Shown piece by piece: positions 1 through 8,230 of a stretch of DNA of 15,649 nt; positions within the stretch are counted from its first letter, which is position 1, and each line of letters begins with the position of its first letter. The notes below the pieces were generated by a model. It saw only the letters and a program-made list of their open reading frames with translations. It did no database searches and was not told the DNA's origin. The position numbers and the translations under genes are program-made. Source of the stretch: Euperipatoides rowelli (Eukaryota > Onychophora > Udeonychophora > Euonychophora > Peripatopsidae); the NCBI GenBank assembly GCA_003024985.2, contig PXIH01S0000638.1, one strand, 5' to 3'.

Positions 1-50
1 GATGTTACAAGGGCAGCGTACTTGGAAAAACCCGAGGCGAGCTGTTAAAG

Positions 51-164
51 CTAGGGAATAAAAACGTTCCTTAACTGTCCAAGCTGAGACGCGAACCTGT
101 ACACCTCAGCATATGTCTTCGGTTCATCAAGCGGAAGTGAATCCGCTCGACCAAGGAACCGAGA
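51..164 (-). pseudogene. GC-richer coding-like island, possibly a retroelement remnant
   Basis: The first ~165 bases are clearly richer in G+C than the flanking DNA. On the minus strand a 38-codon frame runs from 164 to a TAG at 51-53. It contains coding-like runs such as SLPLDEPKTYAEVYRFASQL and then FIP before the stop. After two stops the same frame goes on with QLASGFSKYAALVT down to the window edge. The pattern of an FIP followed by Ala-rich residues is loosely like the connector after the reverse transcriptase of LTR retrotransposons, but this is an inference from memory and the spacing is longer than usual. A minus-strand AG (plus 165-166) directly precedes the frame, so it could instead be an exon acceptor. 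The frame is broken and cut by the window edge. Family assignment is tentative. Confidence 0.3.
120..161. repeat. nested stem-loop in the GC-richer island
   Basis: CGGTTC (120-125) pairs with GAACCG (156-161), and inside it GCGGA (131-135) pairs with TCCGC (142-146). A second short stem, GCTGAG (83-88) with CTCAGC (105-110), lies next to it. These could be folds in a retroelement RNA or coincidental. A tRNA reading was considered and dropped. Confidence 0.35.
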
Positions 165-167
165 CTA

Positions 168-840
168 AATAGTGATTATTTTTCACCAATTAGTGGCTTA
201 TTAGTGACCTTCCTAAGACTAAAAAGTGACTCTAAAAGTACACCAAAATAGGCTATTTACAACTTTATTTTTCTAAATAACTTACATTAAATACATAAAT
301 TTCTAAATGATAAAAATTTTAATAATGTTCCCAATAAAAAGAAGGCTAGTTAAGATAGCAGCTGGAATGTTACAATTTTGCCATTTACTTAAACTAGATG
401 CAATTGAGTTTCATAAAACATTTAGTTTTGGAATTCTAGATTTCTTATACCATAATGAAAACAGAAAAGAAATCAATAATCTTTGCAAAAATATTCACTT
501 GATTGAGTGCAATGTAGATATTTCTATAATGGTTTTACGTGTCTGAAATGGTCCTAAAAATTTAAAGGATTCTCAGTATTGCTGCTTAAAATTTAAAAAG
601 AAAATTCTCAAATATTCTCAAGATATATGCTGGACATTGAATCTTCTCAAAAGATTCTTATTATCAAGAATATTCTCTTGAGAATATTTGTACCGCACAA
701 CACTAAATATTGGTACGACATCTGAAGTGAATAAACGGTATGTTTTCTGCCGTTTATGCTCATGAATTTAACTATAAAAAAAAAAGTTATTGAAAGTTCA
801 TATTCAAATTAATTCCAATTTAAAAAATTATTTAATCTGT
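168..840. other. AT-rich stretch without a recognised gene
   Basis: Mostly AT-rich. Positions 167-231 hold four loosely spaced AGTGA-like repeats (near 168, 191, 204, 225). A 79-codon open frame at 307-546 has no recognisable motif and looks like chance in AT-rich DNA. The only clear structure is the TTCTC/GAGAA cluster at 570-689, listed separately. Confidence 0.5.
610..689. repeat. ATTCTC inverted-repeat cluster
   Basis: A perfect 13-bp inverted repeat: AAATATTCTCAAG at 610-622 and CTTGAGAATATTT at 677-689. The right copy overlaps a tight palindrome, AATATTCTC-TT-GAGAATATT, at 669-688. Further TTCTC copies occur near 573, 605 and 644. GAA/TTC blocks in alternation resemble heat-shock elements, but the spacing is not the regular 5-bp phasing, so a regulatory role is only a guess. 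Confidence 0.5.
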
Positions 841-1012
841 TTAAAATGATCCTAGATCATACTGTATGTCCATTTCAGACATTGCATATGAAATAGCCAA
901 ATCAGACGCATTGTCAAATTTCATGACAGTGCCACTGAAATTGCTACTACATGGCTCCTCTAATGCAAGCTCTGTGGTGGCAGCCAGAAAAAAATGTTTT
1001 CCACCCTCAACA
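841..1012 (-). CDS. putative 3'-terminal exon of an unidentified minus-strand gene
   Basis: On the minus strand an uninterrupted frame runs from about 1012 to a TAA at 841-843. A plausible acceptor AG lies at plus 1013-1014; the same frame is closed by a TGA at 1021-1023. The exon would start with one base (T) of a split codon, followed by Val-Glu-Gly-Gly. It encodes about 56 residues of ordinary protein composition: GGKHFFLAATTELALEEP, then a CSSNFSG stretch, then an acidic tail with SEMDIQYDLGSF at the C-terminus. No domain, membrane segment or zinc-binding motif is visible and I do not recognise the family. The pyrimidine tract before the AG is weak. No exon upstream could be linked in a compatible phase; a minus-strand island ending near 2339 was tested and its phase does not fit. 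It may be a host gene exon or the C-terminus of a transposon protein. Confidence 0.5.
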
Positions 1013-1199
1013 CTATTAATTCAAACCTACAATAATCTGTAAACACTCATTAACCACTTTTTGCATACTATAATATAGGCCTATAATAATTTTAAACAAC
1101 GCACAAAATTGAGTAGATGCCTTAATTAGTGAAAAATAGTAAAAAAAATTAAAATGACTTTTCGTGACTTAACAAAAAAAAAAGTAACTTTTAAACCAC

Positions 1200-1335
1200 G
1201 TTTACACTGGTGACTTTTCCGGAACACGTTTCGGAATGTGATGCGAGTATTGACCAGTGTAAACAAACAACCGAATTCTGTTCCTGAACAGAATACCGAA
1301 TCCTATACCGCAACAGAAACTAGGTCTCTGTTGCG
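1200..1335. repeat. three consecutive perfect stem-loops at the transposon left end
   Basis: GTTTACACTGG (1200-1210) is perfectly inverted as CCAGTGTAAAC (1254-1264). ATTCTGTTC (1275-1283) and GAACAGAAT (1286-1294) form a second palindrome with a 2-base spacer. CGCAACAGA (1309-1317) and TCTGTTGCG (1327-1335) form a third with a 9-base loop; its stem extends through CTAT/ATAG with a 2-base bulge. Three in 136 bases is well beyond background for this window. Confidence 0.7.
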
Positions 1336-1502
1336 ATAGATGCCTATCAGTAAAAACGAGTACAAGATCTGTACCGCAATAGGATTCGCTAAAATTGTCA
1401 CATCCGCTCTAGTTATGATCAATTATTGCACGCATGTTCATGTTCAATTTGTCAAGATTTTATAACGACCGGCTCTATTTTAAAAGACCTCGGCCGTAGT
1501 TG

Positions 1503-1570
1503 TTTTATTATTTATTTATTGAATCAAAGAACGGCTTATACAGTTATAATACATTATTATATAACTATTT
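1503..1570 (-). mobile_element. LINE 3' tail fragment inside the MITE-like element
   Basis: Read on the minus strand, this segment gives CTGTATAAGCCG, then TTTGATTCAATAAATAAATA and more AT-rich sequence. A short CTGTATAAG...TTGATTCAATAAA block followed by an AATA microsatellite is the usual 3' end of CR1/Jockey-group non-LTR retrotransposons. The 5' limit is unclear; no reverse transcriptase residues are seen in the AT-rich DNA at 1570-1850, which ends with a T18 tract near 1844-1861. It appears nested in the DNA transposon. Confidence 0.45.
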
Positions 1571-2172
1571 TAATAATCTCAAATTAATAACGTATTTGAA
1601 AAACAATAAAACAAATCAAATTAAAAAAGTGAATAAAATCGATGAAATTATAATAAGGAAATAAATCAATGTAAATGACTTCCCTCCCACTTCCCCCTCT
1701 TTACTTTTTTTTTCCTCTTTCTCACCGAAATCAATATTGTCCGAATTTAATGTAAGTTTAGTTTAGTTTATTCTAATTTTGAGCATTTATTGCTAACTTT
1801 GAATGAATTTAAAGATTTATCATTTACGTTCTCAAAGAATATTCTTTTTTTTTTTTTTTTTACTTTTTAAAGATAGAATTGCAACACCTTAAACATGTTT
1901 TATTACTTCATAAAACATTAAACAAAATACATTTGAAAGTGAAAAACAATATTTCATACCAAAAAGTAAATTAATTTATAGTAAGTTTATCTTAAATTAA
2001 AACATTGTGAGCACTTTACCAGCTACTATCAGCTTGACTGAAGTGAATTTCAACTATTTTCCAAACAATATCAGAAGCTATGTACGATTGCTGTAGGATT
2101 TGGTTTTTTTTCGATCCTCAATTTTGAGATTTAATTATAAACAAACTATCATCATACTGTACTATCGTAGTC

Positions 2173-2225
2173 AACTTCCTGCGTGATTTGAGTGATTANA
2201 ACTTCCTGCGTGATTTGAGTGATTA
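2173..2225. repeat. identical 26-mers on both sides of a single N
   Basis: Positions 2173-2198 and 2200-2225 are identical over 26 bases and are separated only by the ambiguous base at 2199. This is the usual trace of two contig ends that overlap but were joined by a one-base gap instead of being merged, so the duplication is probably not biological. Confidence 0.8.
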
Positions 2226-2345
2226 CCGCGATTTAAAAATTGATTCATGCCTGAAAGCAGTATAAACCCGACCATTCCGATATTCTGTTCCGGAACACGT
2301 ATCGGATGATTCGCTATTTCAGTGCAAAGGTGGCTTTAGTTGAAA

Positions 2346-3129
2346 TAGTGACCTGATGGAACCCCTGGTATATTGTATGTTTCAAATGCACCTGTTACTC
2401 AGACATGTGTTAAAAACCTTAGATTTCCTTCCCATCATGCAAAGCAACATGACCATCAACCACAAGTATTTCCTTTTAATGTTTTTTTTTTTTTTTAAAT
2501 TTCCTAATGAAAATTTGCCTTTTATTTACAATATATATGAACAAAGATTACAATCTTATAACTCAATCAATATTCGATGCCCTTCAACTGTATTCTTTAT
2601 CGTCTCAGGAAACATCCATTTTTGCTCATAAACCAATGAAATCTATTTATAAAGATACAGAACAATTCCCTGGTGCTTACTGATGGCGAAAGAAAATTCA
2701 CCCATTTTTCAGCACCAGAGCTGCCCAGGATGGAACATACTACCCCTTATATACACTTGCTCTGACAGCCAACAGCCTAAACTCCTTCAATGCCATGTTT
2801 TCAAAGTAGTTCAATTATTCAAACTCGAAAATTTTATCAACTTATGAGGAAACTGCTATTGTAAATTAATACTAGTGACATCATGTATTGAAAGATTTAT
2901 GTACAATCCAAAGTGGAAAGTCTTGATTACATTTAGATAGCCTATTACGCTAACATACAAATATAATAAAATGACTATTTGATAATGTTTTAGTTAGAAG
3001 GGTCATATATATGATAAAGCTCTTTAGTGTTTGTTTTATAGAAAACTGGTTAACTTTATGAGAGCGAAGATATAATCGACTTAGTGTTAGCAGCTCAAAA
3101 TAATATTAAATAATTTTAAGCCTTCTGTA
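2346..3129. other. AT-rich stretch without a recognised gene
   Basis: Contains a 91-codon frame at 2356-2631 that runs through a T14 tract (giving a poly-Phe run) and shows no motif, and a 64-codon frame near 2655-2849 rich in Cys and Gln with no recognisable domain. Positions 2690-2790 are slightly GC-richer. Nothing here can be supported as a gene. Confidence 0.5.
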
Positions 3130-3135
3130 TTGTGA

Positions 3136-3303
3136 TTTCATAGTGCATTTGGATTTCTTCATTTACCTTTCATTACTGAGCATGGGCAGAGTAGACTAAA
3201 GATCATGCAGGTTCAACCAGATAGGTCTGAAGTGACCGGGCACCCATCAGAAGCAGTTTGTGGAGTATTAGAGAGCAAACTCCCACACTCCATTTACTCT
3301 TAA
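3136..3303 (+). CDS. weak exon-like island, plus strand, unidentified
   Basis: The stretch 3180-3300 is close to 45-50% G+C in an AT-rich setting. On the plus strand one frame is open for 56 codons from 3136 to a TAA at 3301-3303. From 3178 on it looks coding-like: EHGQSRLKIMQVQPD, then RSEVTGHPSEAVCGVLESK and a short SIYS end. Possible acceptor AGs lie at 3179-3180 (after a CTTTCATTACTG tract) and 3187-3188. No family is recognised. The minus strand also reads as short coding-like pieces, so a SINE or other decayed repeat with raised G+C is an equal alternative; a GGTTCAACCAG at 3210-3220 is near a tRNA B-box but no matching A-box was found. Confidence 0.25.
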   Translation, partial: FHSAFGFLHLPFITEHGQSRLKIMQVQPDRSEVTGHPSEAVCGVLESKLPHSIYS

Positions 3304-3795
3304 GATGAATTTTGTACATTTTTAGTGCAAAATTCTATTGTATTTTATATTTATGCCTAGATTAAAAAAACTTAATTTCCCTATAATTTGATGGCTAAAA
3401 GCAACCAATTTATAAGAAAAATACTTTAAAGATCAAAAACTTTTAATGCAATAGATATATTTGTTAAAGATTCACACAAATTTATACATGTTTTGATTGT
3501 GTTTGTGCATTTCACAAGATATATATTTTATAATACCAAAAACTTTGTGTAGGTTACATAATAAAACTTCCACATATTAACTTATTCACAACTGGGCAGT
3601 TGTCATTAATTTCAACAAGGCATAAATATAATATGGCTTAAGCTTTGCGAATATAGAGTATTTATAGTAATACCATACTAAATTATATCACAAATTTGTT
3701 GCCTAAATAAATTTCAACAAGGAGAATACAGTACCCAGTAGTTAGCCCTACACCCAAGATCATCACATGACTTTGTAATGTGATTTACAATACAG

Positions 3796-3906
3796 CAAGC
3801 TAGAGATTCTGGCTTCTCTATTTATCCTCTCCCTGGTAACAGCTTTTTGCTGGGGCAGTTTTACTCACACCAATTTTGTTGAGTTGGGATGGCTTCAGTC
3901 AATCAG
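3796..3906 (+). CDS. candidate internal exon, plus strand, with a hydrophobic segment
   Basis: A 111-base block is bounded by an acceptor-like TTTACAATACAG (AG at 3794-3795) and a strong donor-like CAG|GTATGT (GT at 3907-3908). One frame is open across the whole block. It encodes 36 whole codons plus split codons at each side, so its length is a multiple of three and skipping would keep the frame. The product begins KLEILASLFILSLVTAFCWG, a hydrophobic run that could be a membrane segment, and continues with SFTHTNFVELGWLQSI. The frame stops shortly outside each splice site. No neighbouring exon of matching phase is visible and the family is not recognised, so this remains a prediction from splice signals and composition. 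Confidence 0.28.
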
Positions 3907-3919
3907 GTATGTTGCATAA

Positions 3920-3945
3920 GTATCCAACAGCAAAGTGTTGGATAC
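3920..3945. repeat. perfect 10-bp stem-loop
   Basis: GTATCCAACA (3920-3929) and TGTTGGATAC (3936-3945) are perfect inverted repeats with the 6-base loop GCAAAG. It starts 13 bases after the candidate donor at 3907, so it would lie in the intron if the exon is real. Confidence 0.6.
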
Positions 3946-3949
3946 AGAA

Positions 3950-5240
3950 TGCTGGATAGGGTGTGGGTGGTAGCATGATTTACATATTTTCAAATTCTAG
4001 TAAATGGGTATTTTTGTTAGTATGTTACTCTTTCACTAATGAATAACAGTTTATTAGCTTTTAATAAAGCAACAGAGCTTTAATTTTCATAAAGTTCATA
4101 TTAGGCAAAACTAAGCTCTTGTACCTAGAAAGTCATTTATTTATACAATATTGGCTCTGCCAACAATTATCTTTGGATTTACAGTAAGTACTGCACAACA
4201 TTAAATACTTTAAAGTTTACTATATTGTAAACTGTTAACCTTTCACATGGCTGTATTGGGTATTGATATATTTAAATAAAACCGGATTATTGCAGTTAAA
4301 TGCTAAATGTTGAAATTAGCTAGTCTGCAATAAGCTTAAAAAAAACTACAGTGTCTACAGAGCAAACTTAACAGTTTGTCTGTTTAATTACATAAGTGTA
4401 AATAGTGGCTAAACAAACTTTGGTTTCAAATGTAAGGGAATTCAGAGTGATTAGACATATTAAAATCATAATATTGTATCATATGGTAGTTACTTGTATA
4501 CAGTAAATATTCAGACTATGTTTAAGCAATAAAACTTTAGAAGCTTGTAGATCACTTAATTTGTGATGCCGTATCAAAAATGACAAGGGGTATGACTGCT
4601 TGTAATTCTTTCATATACAATGTCACTACATATATGCTGGTAGGAATATATGTAATGTACAGAATAAAACTGTTTAGGCTTAAAATGTTTGACATTTGGA
4701 GTTATTGTAACTGTTTGGTAGTTCAGGTCAAGTGTATGCAGAGTTATGGTTCATATAAATTCAAAACAAGTGTTGTATCTCCTTTAATATGAAACAAGCC
4801 AAAAGTGTGACTGTGTGTCACTTTATTGAAATACCTACTGTAGCTCGGTTTTCTTCTTCTTTTAGTCTTAAACTAAAACCTAATGCTGAACCCTAAATCC
4901 TACTAGAGAACAATTAACTATGGTCCACCCCTGATGATAATCAAGATGTGCAATATTTTTCTTTTTTAAAAAAAACTTTCTAGACTAAATGTAGCAATGA
5001 TATTTATATTATTTTATTACATGTATGGTGGATATGTATATAGCCTACATGTGTATGCAAAATTATACAACTAAAAAAGCTACGATAGGCTAAATATTAA
5101 TAAATACGGACGACTATTGAGAATTACTGTAGGCTATATTATTTTCTTTGATTACGTTGGATCGGTAGCTACATTTACATATTATATTACCATAGAATGC
5201 CAGGCAAGGATGCATGCACTCATTATTCATTTGGGTGAAA
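3950..5240. other. AT-rich stretch without a recognised gene
   Basis: No motif-bearing frame on either strand. A 70-codon frame at 4580-4792 has no domain features. Short TAGGC/GCCTA motifs recur around 5041-5140. I see nothing else in it. Confidence 0.5.
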
Positions 5241-5249
5241 ATAGGGGGA

Positions 5250-5895
5250 GGGGGGGGGCGCTCTTGTTCAGCTCCATGCTAGTGAACGTTAGATTTACCA
5301 CAATTCATTCTTCTCTGGCTATAATCAGAATTCCTTAAAAAGAATGTTTTTCTAAACGGCCCCTTGCTTATACATGCTTCCCAAAACTTTAGGAAATTAT
5401 CTTGAAAATTCCAATATGGTTGGTACACACTAAAACATGACATCACACATCAATAAAGGTTGCTGATATATGTGCCAAGTAAGAGCGCCATCTAAGTTAA
5501 AACTCGCTTTTTAATATTACAGGCCTCTTTTGTTCTGTTTATGAGGATTTAACGTTATTCACAGAAGCTACATATATGGAGATTTTTTTCTAAACGGTGC
5601 GCTTGTATGGACATATCTAGTTGACATAAAAAACAATGATTCACAGCATAATAATGTCAGATGGTGACATGAAATTTTTTACACTGCGCTCTTGTGTGGA
5701 TACACTGCCCTGAACCTTAGATGAGGTAAAAATCTAGGGGAGTGCTCTTGTATGGATACTCTTTGGATTTCTATCAGAGTGATAAAAAAGTCAAAGTGCA
5801 GTGATGGTGCTCTTCTTCGGCGATGGTGCTGGTTATCTATGTTTTCCTAAGAAATAGGGGAGACATCCTTGCTTGGTGGGGCGCTATTGGTCGGC
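5250..5895. repeat. degenerate tandem repeat built on a TGCGCTCTTGTATGGATAC motif
   Basis: Related GC-richer motifs recur in the same orientation: GCGCTCTTG at 5258, GGCCCCTTGCTTAT at 5358, TGCGCTTGTATGG at 5598, TGCGCTCTTGTGTGGA at 5685, TGCTCTTGTATGGATAC at 5743, GGTGCTCTTCTTCGG at 5806 and GCGCTATTGG at 5881. Late copies are about 58-75 bases apart; early ones are spaced wider. Two copies are preceded by TTTTTCTAAACGG (5348 and 5586 regions, about 235 bases apart), suggesting a larger unit. The array starts next to a G9 tract (5250-5258). Divergence is high, so exact unit borders cannot be set by eye. A 73-codon frame crossing its start (5117-5338) is not considered a gene. Confidence 0.45.
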
Positions 5896-6015
5896 ATTCT
5901 ACGGTAATAATAAAATTATAATCTTTTTTATTGTTTTCAATAACATATCTAGTGAACAAAGCACTGATGAGGAGGGGGAGGGAGGTGTCCAGAAAGTCAA
6001 CTCTTCCCTTTTATA

Positions 6016-6480
6016 GTGATAAATATTAAGTACAATTCACAAATAATTTTCATATATTCACAAATAATTTGGTCTGGCTCGTTGACTATGGCACATAGCA
6101 TGGACATTGAAAATTTACAAAAGAGAGCATTTAAAATAATACTTGGTTTATCTTACAGTGGTTATGAAGATGCCTTTTTATTTTTAAATTTGGATTCCCT
6201 TAAAAATAGATTTCGTATTCTTCAGAAATTTTCACAATCTTTTTTTATCAAGAACCACAAATAGATATGCCAATTCTGCAATACCTGGGATGATTAGGAT
6301 TTTAAACTCAATGTTTTTTTTTTTGTTTTTATCTTAGTATGTAAATAGTATTAATGTATTATATTTCTCAATTCCATAATAATCTGTAACTATTTTCTAT
6401 ATCCTCTTGGCCTAAGAAAATAGATTTGATCTGTATTTATTTTGTATTTACTTTGAATAAATATGTTATATAATATTAAA
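6016..6480 (+). mobile_element. 5'-truncated CR1/Jockey-like LINE, 3' end only
   Basis: A frame at 6016-6264 encodes the very C-terminus of a non-LTR retrotransposon reverse transcriptase. From about residue 18 it reads IWSGSLTMAHSMDIENLQKR, matching the family pattern of a W-x-x-x-L-T block followed by IE-x-x-Q-KRA and a G-x-x-Y-x-x-YEDA block, then a leucine-rich L-x-x-L-x-x-R stretch and a stop. These residues lie downstream of the catalytic YxDD region, which is absent, as are the endonuclease and most of the protein, so the copy is inactive. Downstream, 6265-6480 has the look of the 3' UTR and tail: CTGTATTTATTTTGTATTTA, then TTTGAATAAATA. The 5' border is near a 21-bp tandem duplication (ATTCACAAATAATTT at 6035 and 6056). 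No target-site duplication was found by eye. Confidence 0.8.
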
Positions 6481-6484
6481 AATA

Positions 6485-8218
6485 ATTCAAATTAAAGTTA
6501 ATTTTTTGGCACTTCTCTCAACACTTTGTTTGCATTCACTCGTCCATTCTACTCCTACTATATTAGATTATACTAATATATTATTTCTTATTAATTCTTT
6601 AAACTTGAAGCCATACACATATTTTGTCTGGTCTGGAATGGCTTTTTTTTCTCCCTGTGCAGAAATATTTATAACTTTATAAGAAAAAATATTTTCGGTT
6701 GGAAATGGTTTCCAATTTAAAATTACAGATCAAAATAAAAAATAGCATTTGCACGTCTAAAAATGTGTCATAAAATAAATACAATTTTTCAATTTCATAA
6801 AAATGACCAAGGAAACAATTTTAAATCAAATCTTTGAAGATTTATTTCACATTAAGAGTTCATATACAAATAATTCATAAGGATTGCAACTGTTTGAGGA
6901 AAATTAAATAACTTATGTGATGATTTCACTTTAACTACCAATTCTCATTGTAATTAGACTGATTTTAAAATTAACATATTTTTAAACTAATAATTTGTGA
7001 ATTTTTTAAAACAATGGCATACCTGCCAACTTTTGGAAATTGGTATCAGTAGAATCTTTGCTGGTAACCAAGAGAAAAAAGGGAAAATGGCGAATTAAAA
7101 TTTTTACAACACAGGAAGAGTGCAGTGGAAGAGTTGGTTTTTTTTTATAACATTAAACTTATGAAGATTTATGCAATATACATTAATTAAATATAATAAC
7201 ACCACATAGTAATTAAATTACTCTATATTACTGAAATTACTGTGTGTTCAGATTGAAAATTTTAATAATATTTATCAATGATTTAGCAATTGAATCTTCT
7301 TCCAGAGCAGGGAAAGTTAAAAATTAATAAACACTTTGGAAATTTTTTCATTTAAAAAAAGGTTACCACAATTGGAGAAAGTTTTGAACAGATGTCATTT
7401 GAAAGCTATTGAAAGAGATATAGTTTTTAAAATATTTATAATATTCAATTTTTCCTTTAAAGCCATTTCACCAATAACTGCCATAGTTTTTCTTTGGCGA
7501 CAACCATAACATTTGCCCATTGGAAAAAAAAAAGAAATAAAATAACACAAATAACTGATCAATTTTGTTGCTTAAAAAGTTAATTTTACTACGGTACTAT
7601 GGGCCACACAATGTAGCAATGCGATGGGTTTTTTTTTTTTTTAGTTGAATATCCAATTTAATGTTTATCACCAGGCAAGGCAACAATATAATGTGCAGTA
7701 AAGAAATCATCTACTTTTTTTTTTTTTTGAGAAAAATTTTATGGCTTTGATGAGAACTTGAAAAATATATTTTTAAAGATCTTGAAATAATTTTAAAAAC
7801 TGTTATCTACTGATTAATCAAAAGATGGTAATAAATAATAATCAAAATGGCGCTTATGTTGTATAGACAACCAGATTTTAATAATAGCTAATTCTCTGAA
7901 CTGTGTAACCAATATTTATTTACAAAAACACTGATTTATACAAATTACACCACAGTATTTGCTGTAGATGATTAAAAATCTCTACCTAGACTGCTAAAAA
8001 AATATATAATAAAAATTTACCACATGATGTACTGCACTGTCATAAAATCAGTTGACAATTCTATTTACTGTAATCACTCATGTTCCTGATTAAAACACAC
8101 ATGCTAAAATATTCTTTCATAGTTAATGACATATTTACAAACTTTTTCAGCATTTTTGTTTTAATAAAAAATACGAAAAACCACAAAATCTACAAAATTG
8201 TAAACAAAAAAAAAAAAC
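6485..8218. other. AT-rich stretch without a recognised gene
   Basis: No supported gene. A strong acceptor-like tract (T8-CTCCCTGTGCAG, AG at 6661-6662) has only short open frames after it. The string GGCATACCTGCCAACTTTTGG at 7016-7036 is a sequence I associate with dispersed repeats, but no partner end was found. T and A homopolymers of 10 or more are frequent (for example near 7629-7641 and 7715-7728). Confidence 0.5.
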
Positions 8219-8230
8219 GGGGGGGGGGGN
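8219..8230. other. G11 tract ending in an assembly gap base
   Basis: A12 (8206-8217), one C, G11 (8219-8229) and then an N at 8230, followed by AAAGGGTGGG. The homopolymers and the N indicate that the sequence was not resolved here. Frames reading across this point on either strand (8080-8289 plus, 8190-8519 minus) are not reliable. Confidence 0.8.

Larger units (their letters stand above)
1196..2333. mobile_element. putative non-autonomous DNA transposon (MITE-like)
   Basis: The left end CCACGTTTACACTGG (1196-1210) and the reverse complement of the right end, CCACCTTTGCACTGA (2333-2319), agree at 12 of 15 positions. Both ends also carry TTCCGGAACACGTWTCGGA (1217-1235 and 2288-2306, direct, 18 of 19) and ATTCTGTTCCKGAACA (1275-1290 and 2282-2297, 15 of 16). 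Such repeated subterminal motifs are typical of transposase-bound ends. No transposase is seen between them, and part of the interior is a LINE tail in the opposite strand. A target-site duplication is not clear: flanks CTTTTAAA and CTTTAGTT share only CTTT. The superfamily cannot be assigned from these ends. Confidence 0.5.

Noticed and set aside
120-135. Hammerhead ribozyme core (TGATGA...GAA on the minus strand)
   Set aside because: The required stem II and GAAA element are missing.
80-175. tRNA or tRNA-derived SINE on the minus strand
   Set aside because: GTTCCTT/AAGGAAC could be an acceptor stem and GGTTCGCGTCT is near a B-box, but the T-arm and anticodon arm do not pair and the total length is wrong.
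307-546. 79-codon plus-strand frame
   Set aside because: No domain, no splice context and a composition expected by chance in AT-rich DNA.
2339-2400. Minus-strand island reading FETYNIPGVPSGHYFN before a stop
   Set aside because: Coding-like but short; a possible CAG|GTCACT donor gives a phase that does not fit the exon at 841-1012.
2356-2631. 91-codon plus-strand frame
   Set aside because: Runs through a T14 tract giving poly-Phe; no motif; starts at the edge of the MITE-like element.
2655-2849. 64-codon plus-strand frame with several Cys
   Set aside because: No Cys spacing of a known zinc-binding domain and no splice signals of quality.
4580-4792. 70-codon plus-strand frame
   Set aside because: No recognisable features; ordinary AT-rich frame.
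5117-5338. 73-codon plus-strand frame
   Set aside because: Crosses the G9 tract and the start of the degenerate repeat array; not protein-like as a whole.
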